Source: Bacteroidota bacterium (GTDB taxonomy: Bacteria > Bacteroidota > Bacteroidia > Bacteroidales > VadinHA17). From it: DNA of 33,123 nt. The stretch's first letter is position 1. Each line of letters opens with the position of its first letter. The stretch lies in contig JAAYDB010000045.1 of NCBI GenBank assembly GCA_012729475.1, positions 1 through 33,123 of the forward strand. The letters are read 5' to 3'. The notes below the pieces were generated by a model, which ran no database searches, was not told the origin of the DNA, and saw only the letters and a list, made by a program, of their open reading frames with translations. A program made the position numbers and the translations under genes. Positions 1-7,523 of this stretch are shown piece by piece.

Positions 1-1211
1 GTATTATTTCTGTTATTGCAGAGGTAAACAAAAAAGCAGTTGACAAACGTTATTTACAGGGATGGCTGGATGAAGTGATAACAGATATTGCCCTGCTTGT
101 GGAACGGGTCTCCCGGGCAAAGAAAAACAAAGAGGTAGTTTCAATAGGTTTTCTGGGTAATATTGTCGATGTATGGGAAAAATTTGCTGAAAATGACATA
201 AAGGTTGATATAGGATCAGATCAGACTTCTTTACATAATCCGTATTCAGGCGGTTATTATCCGGCAGATTTGTCTTTCTCAGAGTCAAACAGAATGATGT
301 CATCTGATCCGGAACAATTCAGTGATCATGTGAAAAGATCTCTTGTCCGGCAGGTAAAAGCCATCAATAAGCATACTGAAAGAGGGATGTATTTTTTTGA
401 CTATGGGAATGCTTTTATGCTTGAAGCTTCAAGAGCAGGAGCAGATATTCTGCGTACTGACGGAGAATTCAGGTATCCGTCTTATGTGCAGGATATAATG
501 GGCCCTTTGTTTTTTGATTATGGTTTTGGGCCTTTCAGATGGATATGTTGTTCGAACAAAGCAGCCGACCTTGAAATTACTGATTCAATAGCTGTTAAGA
601 CTCTGGAAAGACTGTTGTCAGAATCACCGGAACGTATCAGGATGCAGATGGAAGATAATATTAAATGGATTATGGAAGCTGGTAAGAACAGACTTGTTGT
701 AGGGTCTCAGGCAAGGATACTATATGCCGATGTTAACGGCAGGATAGCATTGGCAGAAGCATTTAACAAAGCCATTGCCGGCGGTGTGATATCTGCTCCT
801 GTTGTCATAGGGAGGGACCATCATGATGTTTCAGGTACTGATTCCCCTTTCAGAGAGACCTCGGATATCTGTGACGGATCAAAATTTACAGCTGACATGG
901 CAGTTCAAAATGTTATTGGAGATTCTTTCAGGGGGGCTACATGGGTATCACTCCACAACGGAGGAGGTGTGGGATGGGGTGAGGTAATTAACGGAGGGTT
1001 CGGGATGGTACTGGATGGATCTGAAGACACAACAGCTAAACTTAAGATGATGTTGCACTGGGATGTAAATAATGGCATTGCCAGAAGAGGCTGGGCAAGA
1101 AAAGAAAATGCTTTGTTTACGTTGAAAAGAGAGATGGAAAGAACATCTGAACTACAGATAACCATACCCTATGTTGCCGATGACAGACTTATCGATGAAG
1201 TGTCGGATTGA
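1..1211 (+). CDS. hutU: Urocanate hydratase, C-terminal part (5' end outside window)
   Basis: This is the second enzyme of histidine degradation, a cytosolic NAD+-dependent enzyme converting urocanate to imidazolone propionate. The reading frame is open from the first bases (codons begin at position 3), so the gene starts upstream; the GTG near 75 is an internal valine codon, not a start. About 400 residues are visible. Recognisable family blocks are GFGPFRW, the VVIGRDH segment followed by SPFRETSDICDG, and GATWVSLHNGGGVGWGE near the C-terminus. The insert-containing sequence and the C-terminal RRGWARKENA region look like the longer urocanase subfamily (about 660-680 residues, including animal UROC1) rather than the short proteobacterial type. 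It ends with TGA and converges on ispF with seven bases between them. No other hut gene is visible; they may lie upstream. Confidence 0.95.
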   Translation, partial: IISVIAEVNKKAVDKRYLQGWLDEVITDIALLVERVSRAKKNKEVVSIGFLGNIVDVWEKFAENDIKVDIGSDQTSLHNPYSGGYYPADLSFSESNRMMSSDPEQFSDHVKRSLVRQVKAINKHTERGMYFFDYGNAFMLEASRAGADILRTDGEFRYPSYVQDIMGPLFFDYGFGPFRWICCSNKAADLEITDSIAVKTLERLLSESPERIRMQMEDNIKWIMEAGKNRLVVGSQARILYADVNGRIALAEAFNKAIAGGVISAPVVIGRDHHDVSGTDSPFRETSDICDGSKFTADMAVQNVIGDSFRGATWVSLHNGGGVGWGEVINGGFGMVLDGSEDTTAKLKMMLHWDVNNGIARRGWARKENALFTLKREMERTSELQITIPYVADDRLIDEVSD

Positions 1212-1218
1212 CAAGTAC

Positions 1219-1695
1219 TCATTTTTCTAATAAAACAGAGGCCATAGCTGCAATACCTTCTTCCTTCCCAATGAATCCCATCTTTTCTGTAGTGGTGGCT
1301 TTTATTGAAATCTTTCCGGCTTCTGTCTCCAGAATGCCTGAGATTACTGTTTTCATTTCAGGGATATAGGACGATATTTTTGGTTTCTCCAGCAACACAG
1401 TGCAATCGAGATTCCCTATTCTGAAACCCTCTTCGCATATCTTCAGGTAAGTTCTGTGCAGAAGGATCTTGCTGTCAATATTTTTAAACTCTTCACTTGT
1501 ATCAGGGAAAAAATATCCGATATCCCGCATACCGGCTGCACCCAGTAAGGCATCACAAATGGCATGGAGAAGGACATCTCCGTCAGAATGAGCTACACAA
1601 CCTTTTTCATAAGGTATCAGGACCCCGCCGATCCATAAGTTTAACCTAGGTTCAAGTCTGTGAAAATCAATCCCTTGTCCTATTGCAAGATTCAT
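1219..1695 (-). CDS. ispF: 2-C-methyl-D-erythritol 2,4-cyclodiphosphate synthase
   Basis: IspF catalyses the CMP-releasing cyclisation step of the MEP (non-mevalonate) isoprenoid pathway in the cytosol, feeding undecaprenyl phosphate and quinone synthesis. The 158-residue length is typical. The zinc ligands are visible as D10 and H12 in GQGIDFH and H44 in the AHSDGDVLLH block, and the C-terminal substrate-binding signature TTTEKMGFIGKEEGIAA is intact. The usual family start is G-x-G-x-D-x-H; here it reads GQGIDFH. The ATG overlaps the TGA of porV by four bases (ATGA), so it is probably translated by coupling at the end of a porU-porV-ispF transcript. Its partner ispD is not in the window. The gene runs convergently into hutU with only seven bases between stops and no obvious terminator. 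Confidence 0.96.
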   Translation of the reverse strand: MNLAIGQGIDFHRLEPRLNLWIGGVLIPYEKGCVAHSDGDVLLHAICDALLGAAGMRDIGYFFPDTSEEFKNIDSKILLHRTYLKICEEGFRIGNLDCTVLLEKPKISSYIPEMKTVISGILETEAGKISIKATTTEKMGFIGKEEGIAAMASVLLEK

Positions 1696-2870
1696 GTGGT
1701 GCTGCTTGGGACAGGTCTCAGGCCTGAGATATCAAATGACAGGGAGAAACGCAGGGTACGTGCCAGAGGATGATTCTGGACGAGAGGCATCAGATAGGAA
1801 AAGTCGAGAGTAAAACCTCTCAGTTTGAAACCGGCACCTGCAGTGAAATACTTACGGTTCCCCTTAGTCTCATTTTCATGATAATAGCCGGTTCTAAGAG
1901 CAAATTGTCCGTCATACCAGTATTCAACTCCGGCTGAATATGTAATTTCGTGCAGTTCTTCACGGAATCCGTTTGGGGCATCATAGAAAGACTGGAAAAT
2001 TGCAACAGCGACGGGTACATCCGGATCTTTCCCTGCAATAATACTGTCAGTGACTGTTGTACTGTAATAAGGCGGAGTGGGAACAAGCAGTTTGTTCACA
2101 TCAATAGTCAGAGTGAGTCTGTTATATGGATCAAGATCAATGCTGGCTGCAGTACCCAGACGCATATTGATAGGGATGAAAGAGGATGTCTGAGAGTCTG
2201 AATAACTCATTTTGGAACCAATGTTAGAAAAATTTGCTCCGAAAGATAATTCTGAATTCTTGTTAAAAAGGGTTATGTCTTTACGATAATAGGCAGAGAT
2301 ATCAGCAGCAAAAGATATACCTGGCTTTGTTGCTTCTCCTCCTGAATAAAAACCGCCTGTCAGATTTGAATAGATAAAGCGGAAAGCAACACCTCCCGAG
2401 AGATTATCAGTGAAAAGTCTTGAATAGCCAACATCAAATGCCCATTCATTTGGTTTGAATGTTCTCTCATAATTGCCATAGATATTAGTAAAATCGACAT
2501 CTCCAAGTGATGAATATATGAGGCTACTACTGATTACCTGTTTTTGATCGAACCTGTAAAAACCTGCCAGGTAAGCTATATTAATGTCAGGAACAAGATT
2601 CCTCAACCAGGGAGAATAAGCAAGACCGGCACCGGATTTGCCTTCAATGAAAGCAAATTTGGCAGGGTTCCAGTGCATACTGTATACATCCGGTGAGGTT
2701 GCAACTCCTGCGTCACCCATTGCCCCCGCTCTTGAGTCCGGGGCTATTGTCAGAAAAGGAACAACTGTCTGGATAGCATTCAGTTCTTCTGAATCTGTCT
2801 GGCCGAAAAGCCTTGAAGTAGTCAATAAAGCTACTGATAATAAGATAATTACAGGTGCAATCTTTTTCAT
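1692..2870 (-). CDS. porV: Type IX secretion outer membrane protein PorV (LptO)
   Basis: PorV is a FadL-like outer-membrane beta-barrel that carries T9SS cargo from the translocon to the PorU attachment complex. I choose the ATG at 2870, giving 392 residues: it gives a clean signal peptide (MKKIAPVIILLSVALL..., cleavage near LFG/Q), is preceded by a purine-rich AGAGGAACGAG, and the longer reading frame would begin inside a promoter-like octamer. The conserved start of the mature protein, with TVVPFLTIAPDSRAGAMGDAGVA and a following SMHWNPAKFA, is characteristic of the PorV/PorQ family; the remainder alternates short amphipathic strands ending in an aromatic-rich strand typical of barrels. It lies 68 bases after porU, the classic neighbour order, and its stop overlaps ispF. 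PorQ is the closest alternative, but the porU linkage and length favour PorV. Confidence 0.92.
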   Translation of the reverse strand: MKKIAPVIILLSVALLTTSRLFGQTDSEELNAIQTVVPFLTIAPDSRAGAMGDAGVATSPDVYSMHWNPAKFAFIEGKSGAGLAYSPWLRNLVPDINIAYLAGFYRFDQKQVISSSLIYSSLGDVDFTNIYGNYERTFKPNEWAFDVGYSRLFTDNLSGGVAFRFIYSNLTGGFYSGGEATKPGISFAADISAYYRKDITLFNKNSELSFGANFSNIGSKMSYSDSQTSSFIPINMRLGTAASIDLDPYNRLTLTIDVNKLLVPTPPYYSTTVTDSIIAGKDPDVPVAVAIFQSFYDAPNGFREELHEITYSAGVEYWYDGQFALRTGYYHENETKGNRKYFTAGAGFKLRGFTLDFSYLMPLVQNHPLARTLRFSLSFDISGLRPVPSSTT

Positions 2871-2897
2871 TCTCGTTCCTCTCATACTGCTAAAATA

Positions 2898-2905
2898 CAA
2901 ATATA
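2898..2905 (-). promoter_or_regulatory. Putative -7 element upstream of porV
   Basis: On the minus strand this reads TATATTTG, an exact match to the Bacteroidota housekeeping -7 consensus TAnnTTTG. It would place transcription start near 2891 and a leader of about 20 bases before the porV ATG at 2870. No clear TTG/TTTG -33 element sits 19-21 bases upstream. If real, porV-ispF can be transcribed independently of porU. Sequence match only. Confidence 0.45.
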
Positions 2906-2938
2906 AAACAATTTTTATCCCTTCTTATTGTGTTGTGA

Positions 2939-5900
2939 TTATAAAATGATTAATCTGCCTGAAGCTGAAGCTGTTTCTCCATCAGGAGTTTTAACGGTAA
3001 TCCTGTACGGATAAAGACCCTTCGATACTCTGGCGCCTTCTTCTGTTTTGCCGTCCCAGATAATTGGAGCCAGCTGGTATCCTGTACTGAAATCACTTGT
3101 ATGTATTATCCTTATTATCTTGCCGTTAAGATCGTAAATACTGAGACTTACCTCAAGCACTCTGTCAGGCCTGTTATGGCCCGCACTGATCTTTGTCCCG
3201 TTGAGTACCGGATTGGGATAGCTGATAAGGTCATTCAAAATGAATTTTCCCCCTTTTTCAACGATGAACTGAATTGATTCCGACGATGAATTATTGAAAT
3301 TATCCCATGCCCTGACAGTTAGAGTATGGTTCCCGTCACTAAGATCATAAAGATTATAAACTACTTTCCCTTTCTTATAATTATTAAAATCATTCTCGAA
3401 ATAATTATTGAGTATAAAAGAGTTTCCAGGGTCATTGTCAAGATATCCCATCAGATCGTGACCGATTCCGGCTCCTGTGGTGTTGATGCCTCCCTCGTCT
3501 TCTATAATAGCCAGTATTCTTGGATTCCTGTCTATTATTCCACCATTTCTGAACAGAGTGTCGTTAAGGAATAACTTTATGTCGGGTCCGCTTGTGTCAG
3601 ATTCTGCAATGTTGGCAAAGCCTCCCACAATAATTTCAGAGAATGAGCCATTCAGATCGGTTCCGTTATCATTTTCAGCATAGTAACTTATTTTCCCTTT
3701 CCCATAAGAATAATCAATATCTCTTGGAACAATGAAGGTGAAACGGAATTGTCCCTGTGAAACAGCTGTTTTTCCCGTGAAAAGAACATTGTTCCTCATG
3801 TTGAAGGTAAAAGGCTGGCCGCCATCATTTCCGAGTGTGTTTATACTTAGGGCTTTGTCGTATACAACAGGGGTCAGTGTGCCGCTATAGCCGGATAATG
3901 GCATTCCTGTATTGTCTTCCATGTGCCCTGATATAGTTATTCTTGAAAGAGCTTTAAGACTGTCTGTCCCGCTGTGAACTGGAATACTGTTGACCGAATC
4001 AGTGATGACAGTTCCGTGCCAGGGGAAAGCCAGTCTCAGTGCCGGATCACCAAGCAGACTGAAATTGCGTTTATTGGACCCGTTTCCCGAATCGTTTTTG
4101 GCCAACCTGATTATATCCCCCAGACGCAATGGTTTACCTGTTGAGTCACGTTTAAAAGCATATTTGAAAATGTTTCTGTTGAGAAAATAGTTTGGTGCAG
4201 AATAGACAATACGTGTTGTTGACATCAGGGCAATACCTCCTCCTTTTTCATTCAGCAGTACATGTTCTCCGGCTGAAGTCCGGCCTGTCATTTCACGGGT
4301 AATGATATTGATGTCAATATCGTCAAATCTGCTGAACTCACAGGTGGCAGTTATAAAAAGAGGAAGCTTAGGATTATTTTTCCACGATTTTATGTCTTCT
4401 GTTTTTACAACTCTTTCATGGGCCAGTCCGCTCTCATTGCCATGTCCGACATAGTTAACAATAAGATTTCCTGAATGTATCTGATCGTTAATAGCTTTGG
4501 CTGCATCGGGGTAGGTCTGCCCATTCACAGATGTTTCCTGTTTAAAGGCATCAAGGTATATCTTGTTAATATTCATTGCAGGGACACTGTCTTCAATTAT
4601 TTGTGAAAGACCTTCAGCATCGTTCATATGTGTGTTGGAATCTTCATCATCAGCTATTATACATATCTTGTTTTTCCAGTCTCCTGTATTGGAAGAGGCC
4701 ATGTATCTCTTTATTTTTCTTACTACGACACCGGCCTGAGCAGTGTCTGATACAGGCAGGCGCCCTATACCCAGATCTTCTGTCCCTTCAGCTTCTCCCT
4801 CACCATCTTCGAGAAGTCCGTAGAAATCGTCAGAAGTGAATGAAGAAACAACTATGTTTGAAACCTGAGACTGATAAGTAGGTATAAAGCATGGGTTTTT
4901 TGGTGGTAATGTTTTGTTTTCATAAGATCCGTCACCAAAAAGAAGCAGATATTTCAGTGGCTGTGATGTGCCGGCTTGTCTCATGTATTTCATCCTTAGA
5001 TAATTCCTTATTGCTGCGATATCCGGAATTCCACCGGAAAATTCGTTATAAATCTCAGAGGGAGTTACTATCCGGGTAATAAGACCGCTGTTCTCATAAT
5101 GCAGATCTGCAATAGCTCTGGCATATTCAGAAAAAAGAGGATGAGTGACAATGACCATATCGGAAGGATCTGAACCGTGAAGATTCTGATTCTTAAGTGG
5201 CTTCTTTTTGAAGATGGGAGAAAGGGCATTCTCTTCATGAAATAAAACATATGACCTGAGAGAATGAGTAGCAGCTTTGAAACTTAATTCATTGCCGTTT
5301 CTTATAAATGTAACTATATCAGGATTGACCGGATCTGTTATATCCCATATTACAGGTGTTGCTTCTGTGGTGTGGAAAATGAAACGGGTTATCAGTCCCG
5401 GGCCGACAGCTCTGGAGTCAGAAAATATTGCTGTGGATCCGTTAAAGATATTGTGTTTCCTTCCGTGTAGTATTACATAATCAAGCCATCCTCTGGCAGC
5501 AGGCTCACCGTTATTATAAAAATCTACTTTATATACAGGAGAAGAAGAAAGAGGGTAAGAGGAACCGGCAGAATCGGTTATCAGTGCATAAGTACCTGTG
5601 GTGTTAAGCATATTAACCCCTGGTACCTGGATGCTCTTGAGAACCTCGTCATCTTCATACAGTCTGAATATTGTATTCACAGGAGCCCGTGCCAGGACTC
5701 TGATTCTGTAGTTAACTTTTTCTCCGGTAACCAGATCATTGAATGCAGGATTAATTTGAATGCCGTTTAGAGCAGATACAGGTTGATACCATTCCCGGCC
5801 GGATTTTAAGAGATTCTCGTTTTCTTTTTCATGGATGTAGAGAGCATCAGATTCTGAAGATGAATATAAAGCAGGTTCTTCAGGGCCTTCGACGGTGGTT

Positions 5901-6367
5901 ATCTTCCTGTTTCCGGGAAGATCTGAGGTAATGAAATAGAAGGCAGTATCAGAATAATGATGTTTTGAATAATCATATTCTCCGGATGATTCATCGTAAG
6001 TCCATCGTTCAGGAGACTGTCCGTAGAAAAGTAAATGATCTCCCTGGTTGAAGACACCATCTGTACCTGTAGATAAAAAGATGGCTATTTCCTGCAGGTC
6101 ATCAGGTTTGGGGTCGTCATTATAAAAAGAGAGTTGTCCGAAATTATTTCCGTAAATGACAGGATTGGAAGGATCGTTCAGACCAAGCTGAAGCAGATCT
6201 TCATAATCAATTCTGTATATTCCCTCTTTTATAATGGCTATCCGGAACCATTTGCCTGAAGACAGTACTGATGATGAAGAATAACTATCTTTGACTGCCT
6301 GGCAAAAAATATCATTTGTTAACAGGATAAGGAGAATAATATGTATTATATTGAATATTCTGGCCAT
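2939..6367 (-). CDS. porU: Type IX secretion system sortase PorU (peptidase family C25)
   Basis: PorU is the cell-surface gingipain-like protease that cuts the C-terminal signal from T9SS cargo and, in Porphyromonas gingivalis, joins the cargo to anionic lipopolysaccharide. The protein has 1142 residues, normal for the family. A signal peptide occupies about residues 1-22. A beta-rich N-terminal region (25-390) precedes the C25 catalytic domain (about 400-780). The catalytic dyad is visible as H642 in NYVGHGNESG and C676 in TATCEFSRFDD. The C-terminus (about 1050-1142) carries an FlgD/T9SS-tail-like module with YPNPV, IYDLNGK and GLYPYRITV. ATG at 6367 is the natural start. It is divergent from the PorP-like gene and gldJ and lies upstream of porV. 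General C25 proteases are the alternative, but length, porV linkage and T9SS context make PorU very likely. Confidence 0.95.
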   Translation of the reverse strand: MARIFNIIHIILLILLTNDIFCQAVKDSYSSSSVLSSGKWFRIAIIKEGIYRIDYEDLLQLGLNDPSNPVIYGNNFGQLSFYNDDPKPDDLQEIAIFLSTGTDGVFNQGDHLLFYGQSPERWTYDESSGEYDYSKHHYSDTAFYFITSDLPGNRKITTVEGPEEPALYSSSESDALYIHEKENENLLKSGREWYQPVSALNGIQINPAFNDLVTGEKVNYRIRVLARAPVNTIFRLYEDDEVLKSIQVPGVNMLNTTGTYALITDSAGSSYPLSSSPVYKVDFYNNGEPAARGWLDYVILHGRKHNIFNGSTAIFSDSRAVGPGLITRFIFHTTEATPVIWDITDPVNPDIVTFIRNGNELSFKAATHSLRSYVLFHEENALSPIFKKKPLKNQNLHGSDPSDMVIVTHPLFSEYARAIADLHYENSGLITRIVTPSEIYNEFSGGIPDIAAIRNYLRMKYMRQAGTSQPLKYLLLFGDGSYENKTLPPKNPCFIPTYQSQVSNIVVSSFTSDDFYGLLEDGEGEAEGTEDLGIGRLPVSDTAQAGVVVRKIKRYMASSNTGDWKNKICIIADDEDSNTHMNDAEGLSQIIEDSVPAMNINKIYLDAFKQETSVNGQTYPDAAKAINDQIHSGNLIVNYVGHGNESGLAHERVVKTEDIKSWKNNPKLPLFITATCEFSRFDDIDINIITREMTGRTSAGEHVLLNEKGGGIALMSTTRIVYSAPNYFLNRNIFKYAFKRDSTGKPLRLGDIIRLAKNDSGNGSNKRNFSLLGDPALRLAFPWHGTVITDSVNSIPVHSGTDSLKALSRITISGHMEDNTGMPLSGYSGTLTPVVYDKALSINTLGNDGGQPFTFNMRNNVLFTGKTAVSQGQFRFTFIVPRDIDYSYGKGKISYYAENDNGTDLNGSFSEIIVGGFANIAESDTSGPDIKLFLNDTLFRNGGIIDRNPRILAIIEDEGGINTTGAGIGHDLMGYLDNDPGNSFILNNYFENDFNNYKKGKVVYNLYDLSDGNHTLTVRAWDNFNNSSSESIQFIVEKGGKFILNDLISYPNPVLNGTKISAGHNRPDRVLEVSLSIYDLNGKIIRIIHTSDFSTGYQLAPIIWDGKTEEGARVSKGLYPYRITVKTPDGETASASGRLIIL

Positions 6368-6377
6368 AATTTCCTGA

Positions 6378-6385
6378 CAAATATA
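6378..6385 (-). promoter_or_regulatory. Putative -7 element upstream of porU
   Basis: The minus strand reads TATATTTG, identical to the octamer before porV and gldJ. The G is only ten bases from the porU ATG, so a start about five to eight bases downstream would leave a leader of a few bases. A purine run AGGAAA lies between the box and the ATG. No convincing -33 TTG is present. Consensus match only. Confidence 0.45.
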
Positions 6386-6485
6386 GCAGGAAGAAATGTG
6401 TCCGTAAATAACTTCGTTTCTTTTGCCGTGAAAAGAATTAAAATAATAACGTTTACAATGCGTTGATATTGCAGCAAAGTGTGTT

Positions 6486-7448
6486 ATGAACAGAGCCCTG
6501 ACAGTTTGTTTGTTACTGATTCTGACTCCTGTCGTTTATTGTCAGTATGATGATTCCGGGCCGGGATACCAGCTTATTTTATTCAGTAATCCGGGGTTTA
6601 CCGGAACAGAGGGTTCGGGATGTCTTCGCATGTCTTATCTTAATTTTTATCCTGGTAACAGTTTCGATCTTCATTCATTCAACGTGTCATATGATAGTTA
6701 TTTTCAGGGGCTTCACGGAGGAGGTGGCTTGTTCATATCCAATGATAATCTTGGAGGTATAATGAATAATATAAGGGGTGGGCTATCGTATGCCTATCAT
6801 TTTCAGGCAGGCAGGGATTTCTACATAAGTGCCGGATTGTCTGCTTCTATGTATCATCGCGGATATGATTTCAGTGGAGCTATTCTTCCTGATCAGATAG
6901 ATCCCTTAAGGGGAGTTGTTTATCCTTCGGGGGAGATACCTGACGGGAGCGGGAGAAGTGTTCTTGATCTTGCCACCGGCTTTGTTTTTATCTCCGGACG
7001 CTTTTTCTGGGGTCTTTCGGTTAATCATCTTGCAGAACCCGATCCTGGCTATTCAGAACACGGGGAAAGCAGACTTAAAAGGAGATTTCTTTTCCATCTG
7101 GCCGGCGATTTTGATATTAATGAAGAAAGAAATCTTAAGATACGGCCACTTTTAAAATACGAAATTCAGGAGAATAATTCGGCTCTGGGAGCAGGAGCTG
7201 TACTTGAAAGTTGTTGTGTTTCAATAGGTTCTGTGATTTTGTACAGTAACCGTAAAAATATTGATCTTCAGGCAGGAGCATCAATTCTTACTGGTAATGT
7301 AACATTTTTTTATAATTATCGTTTCAATATCATGTCAGGTAACAGCCTGCTTCCTGTTTCATTATTGCACCATGCAGGCATTACCGTGAGTTTAAATGAT
7401 GTTGAAAAAAGAAAGGTTATAAAAACAATAAATTTCCCCAAATTGTAG
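6486..7448 (+). CDS. PorP/SprF-family type IX secretion membrane protein
   Basis: These are outer-membrane-associated beta-barrel proteins of about 300-340 residues; P. gingivalis PorP is a T9SS component and Flavobacterium johnsoniae SprF is needed to secrete the adhesin SprB. The 320-residue protein has a signal peptide (cleavage near VYC/QYDD), the family pattern LILFSNPGFTGTEGSGCLRMSY near the mature N-terminus (usual form: hNPAxAG), then the characteristic SYDSYF, LGG(I/M)MNNIRGGLSYAYHF and GLSASMYHRG blocks followed by WGLSVNHLAEPD. It is divergent from porU (118 bases between starts) and 75 bases upstream of gldJ, both consistent with T9SS function. Bacteroidota carry many paralogues, so I do not assign it as PorP itself. 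Confidence 0.85.
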   Translation: MNRALTVCLLLILTPVVYCQYDDSGPGYQLILFSNPGFTGTEGSGCLRMSYLNFYPGNSFDLHSFNVSYDSYFQGLHGGGGLFISNDNLGGIMNNIRGGLSYAYHFQAGRDFYISAGLSASMYHRGYDFSGAILPDQIDPLRGVVYPSGEIPDGSGRSVLDLATGFVFISGRFFWGLSVNHLAEPDPGYSEHGESRLKRRFLFHLAGDFDINEERNLKIRPLLKYEIQENNSALGAGAVLESCCVSIGSVILYSNRKNIDLQAGASILTGNVTFFYNYRFNIMSGNSLLPVSLLHHAGITVSLNDVEKRKVIKTINFPKL

Positions 7449-7461
7449 TTATATTTGATAC

Positions 7462-7490
7462 TTGGGGAATAATTAAAGTTCTTATATTTG
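7462..7490 (+). promoter_or_regulatory. Putative gldJ promoter (-33 TTG / -7 TATATTTG)
   Basis: TTG at 7462-7464 and TATATTTG at 7483-7490 are separated by 18 bases, close to the Bacteroidota two-part promoter. Transcription would begin near 7497, leaving a leader of about 27 bases that contains AAAGGAG just before the gldJ ATG. A second TATATTTG lies at 7450-7457, directly over the PorP-like stop codon. Read from consensus only. Confidence 0.55.
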
Positions 7491-7523
7491 GATATTCTTA
7501 AAAGTCATAAAAGTAAAGGAGTT

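Noticed and set aside
75-77. Apparent start codon of hutU
   Set aside because: The frame is open upstream to the window edge and reads as continuous urocanase-like protein; GTG at 75 is an internal valine codon.
905-1165. Minus-strand frame inside hutU
   Set aside because: Overlaps conserved urocanase coding sequence in antisense and has no family features.
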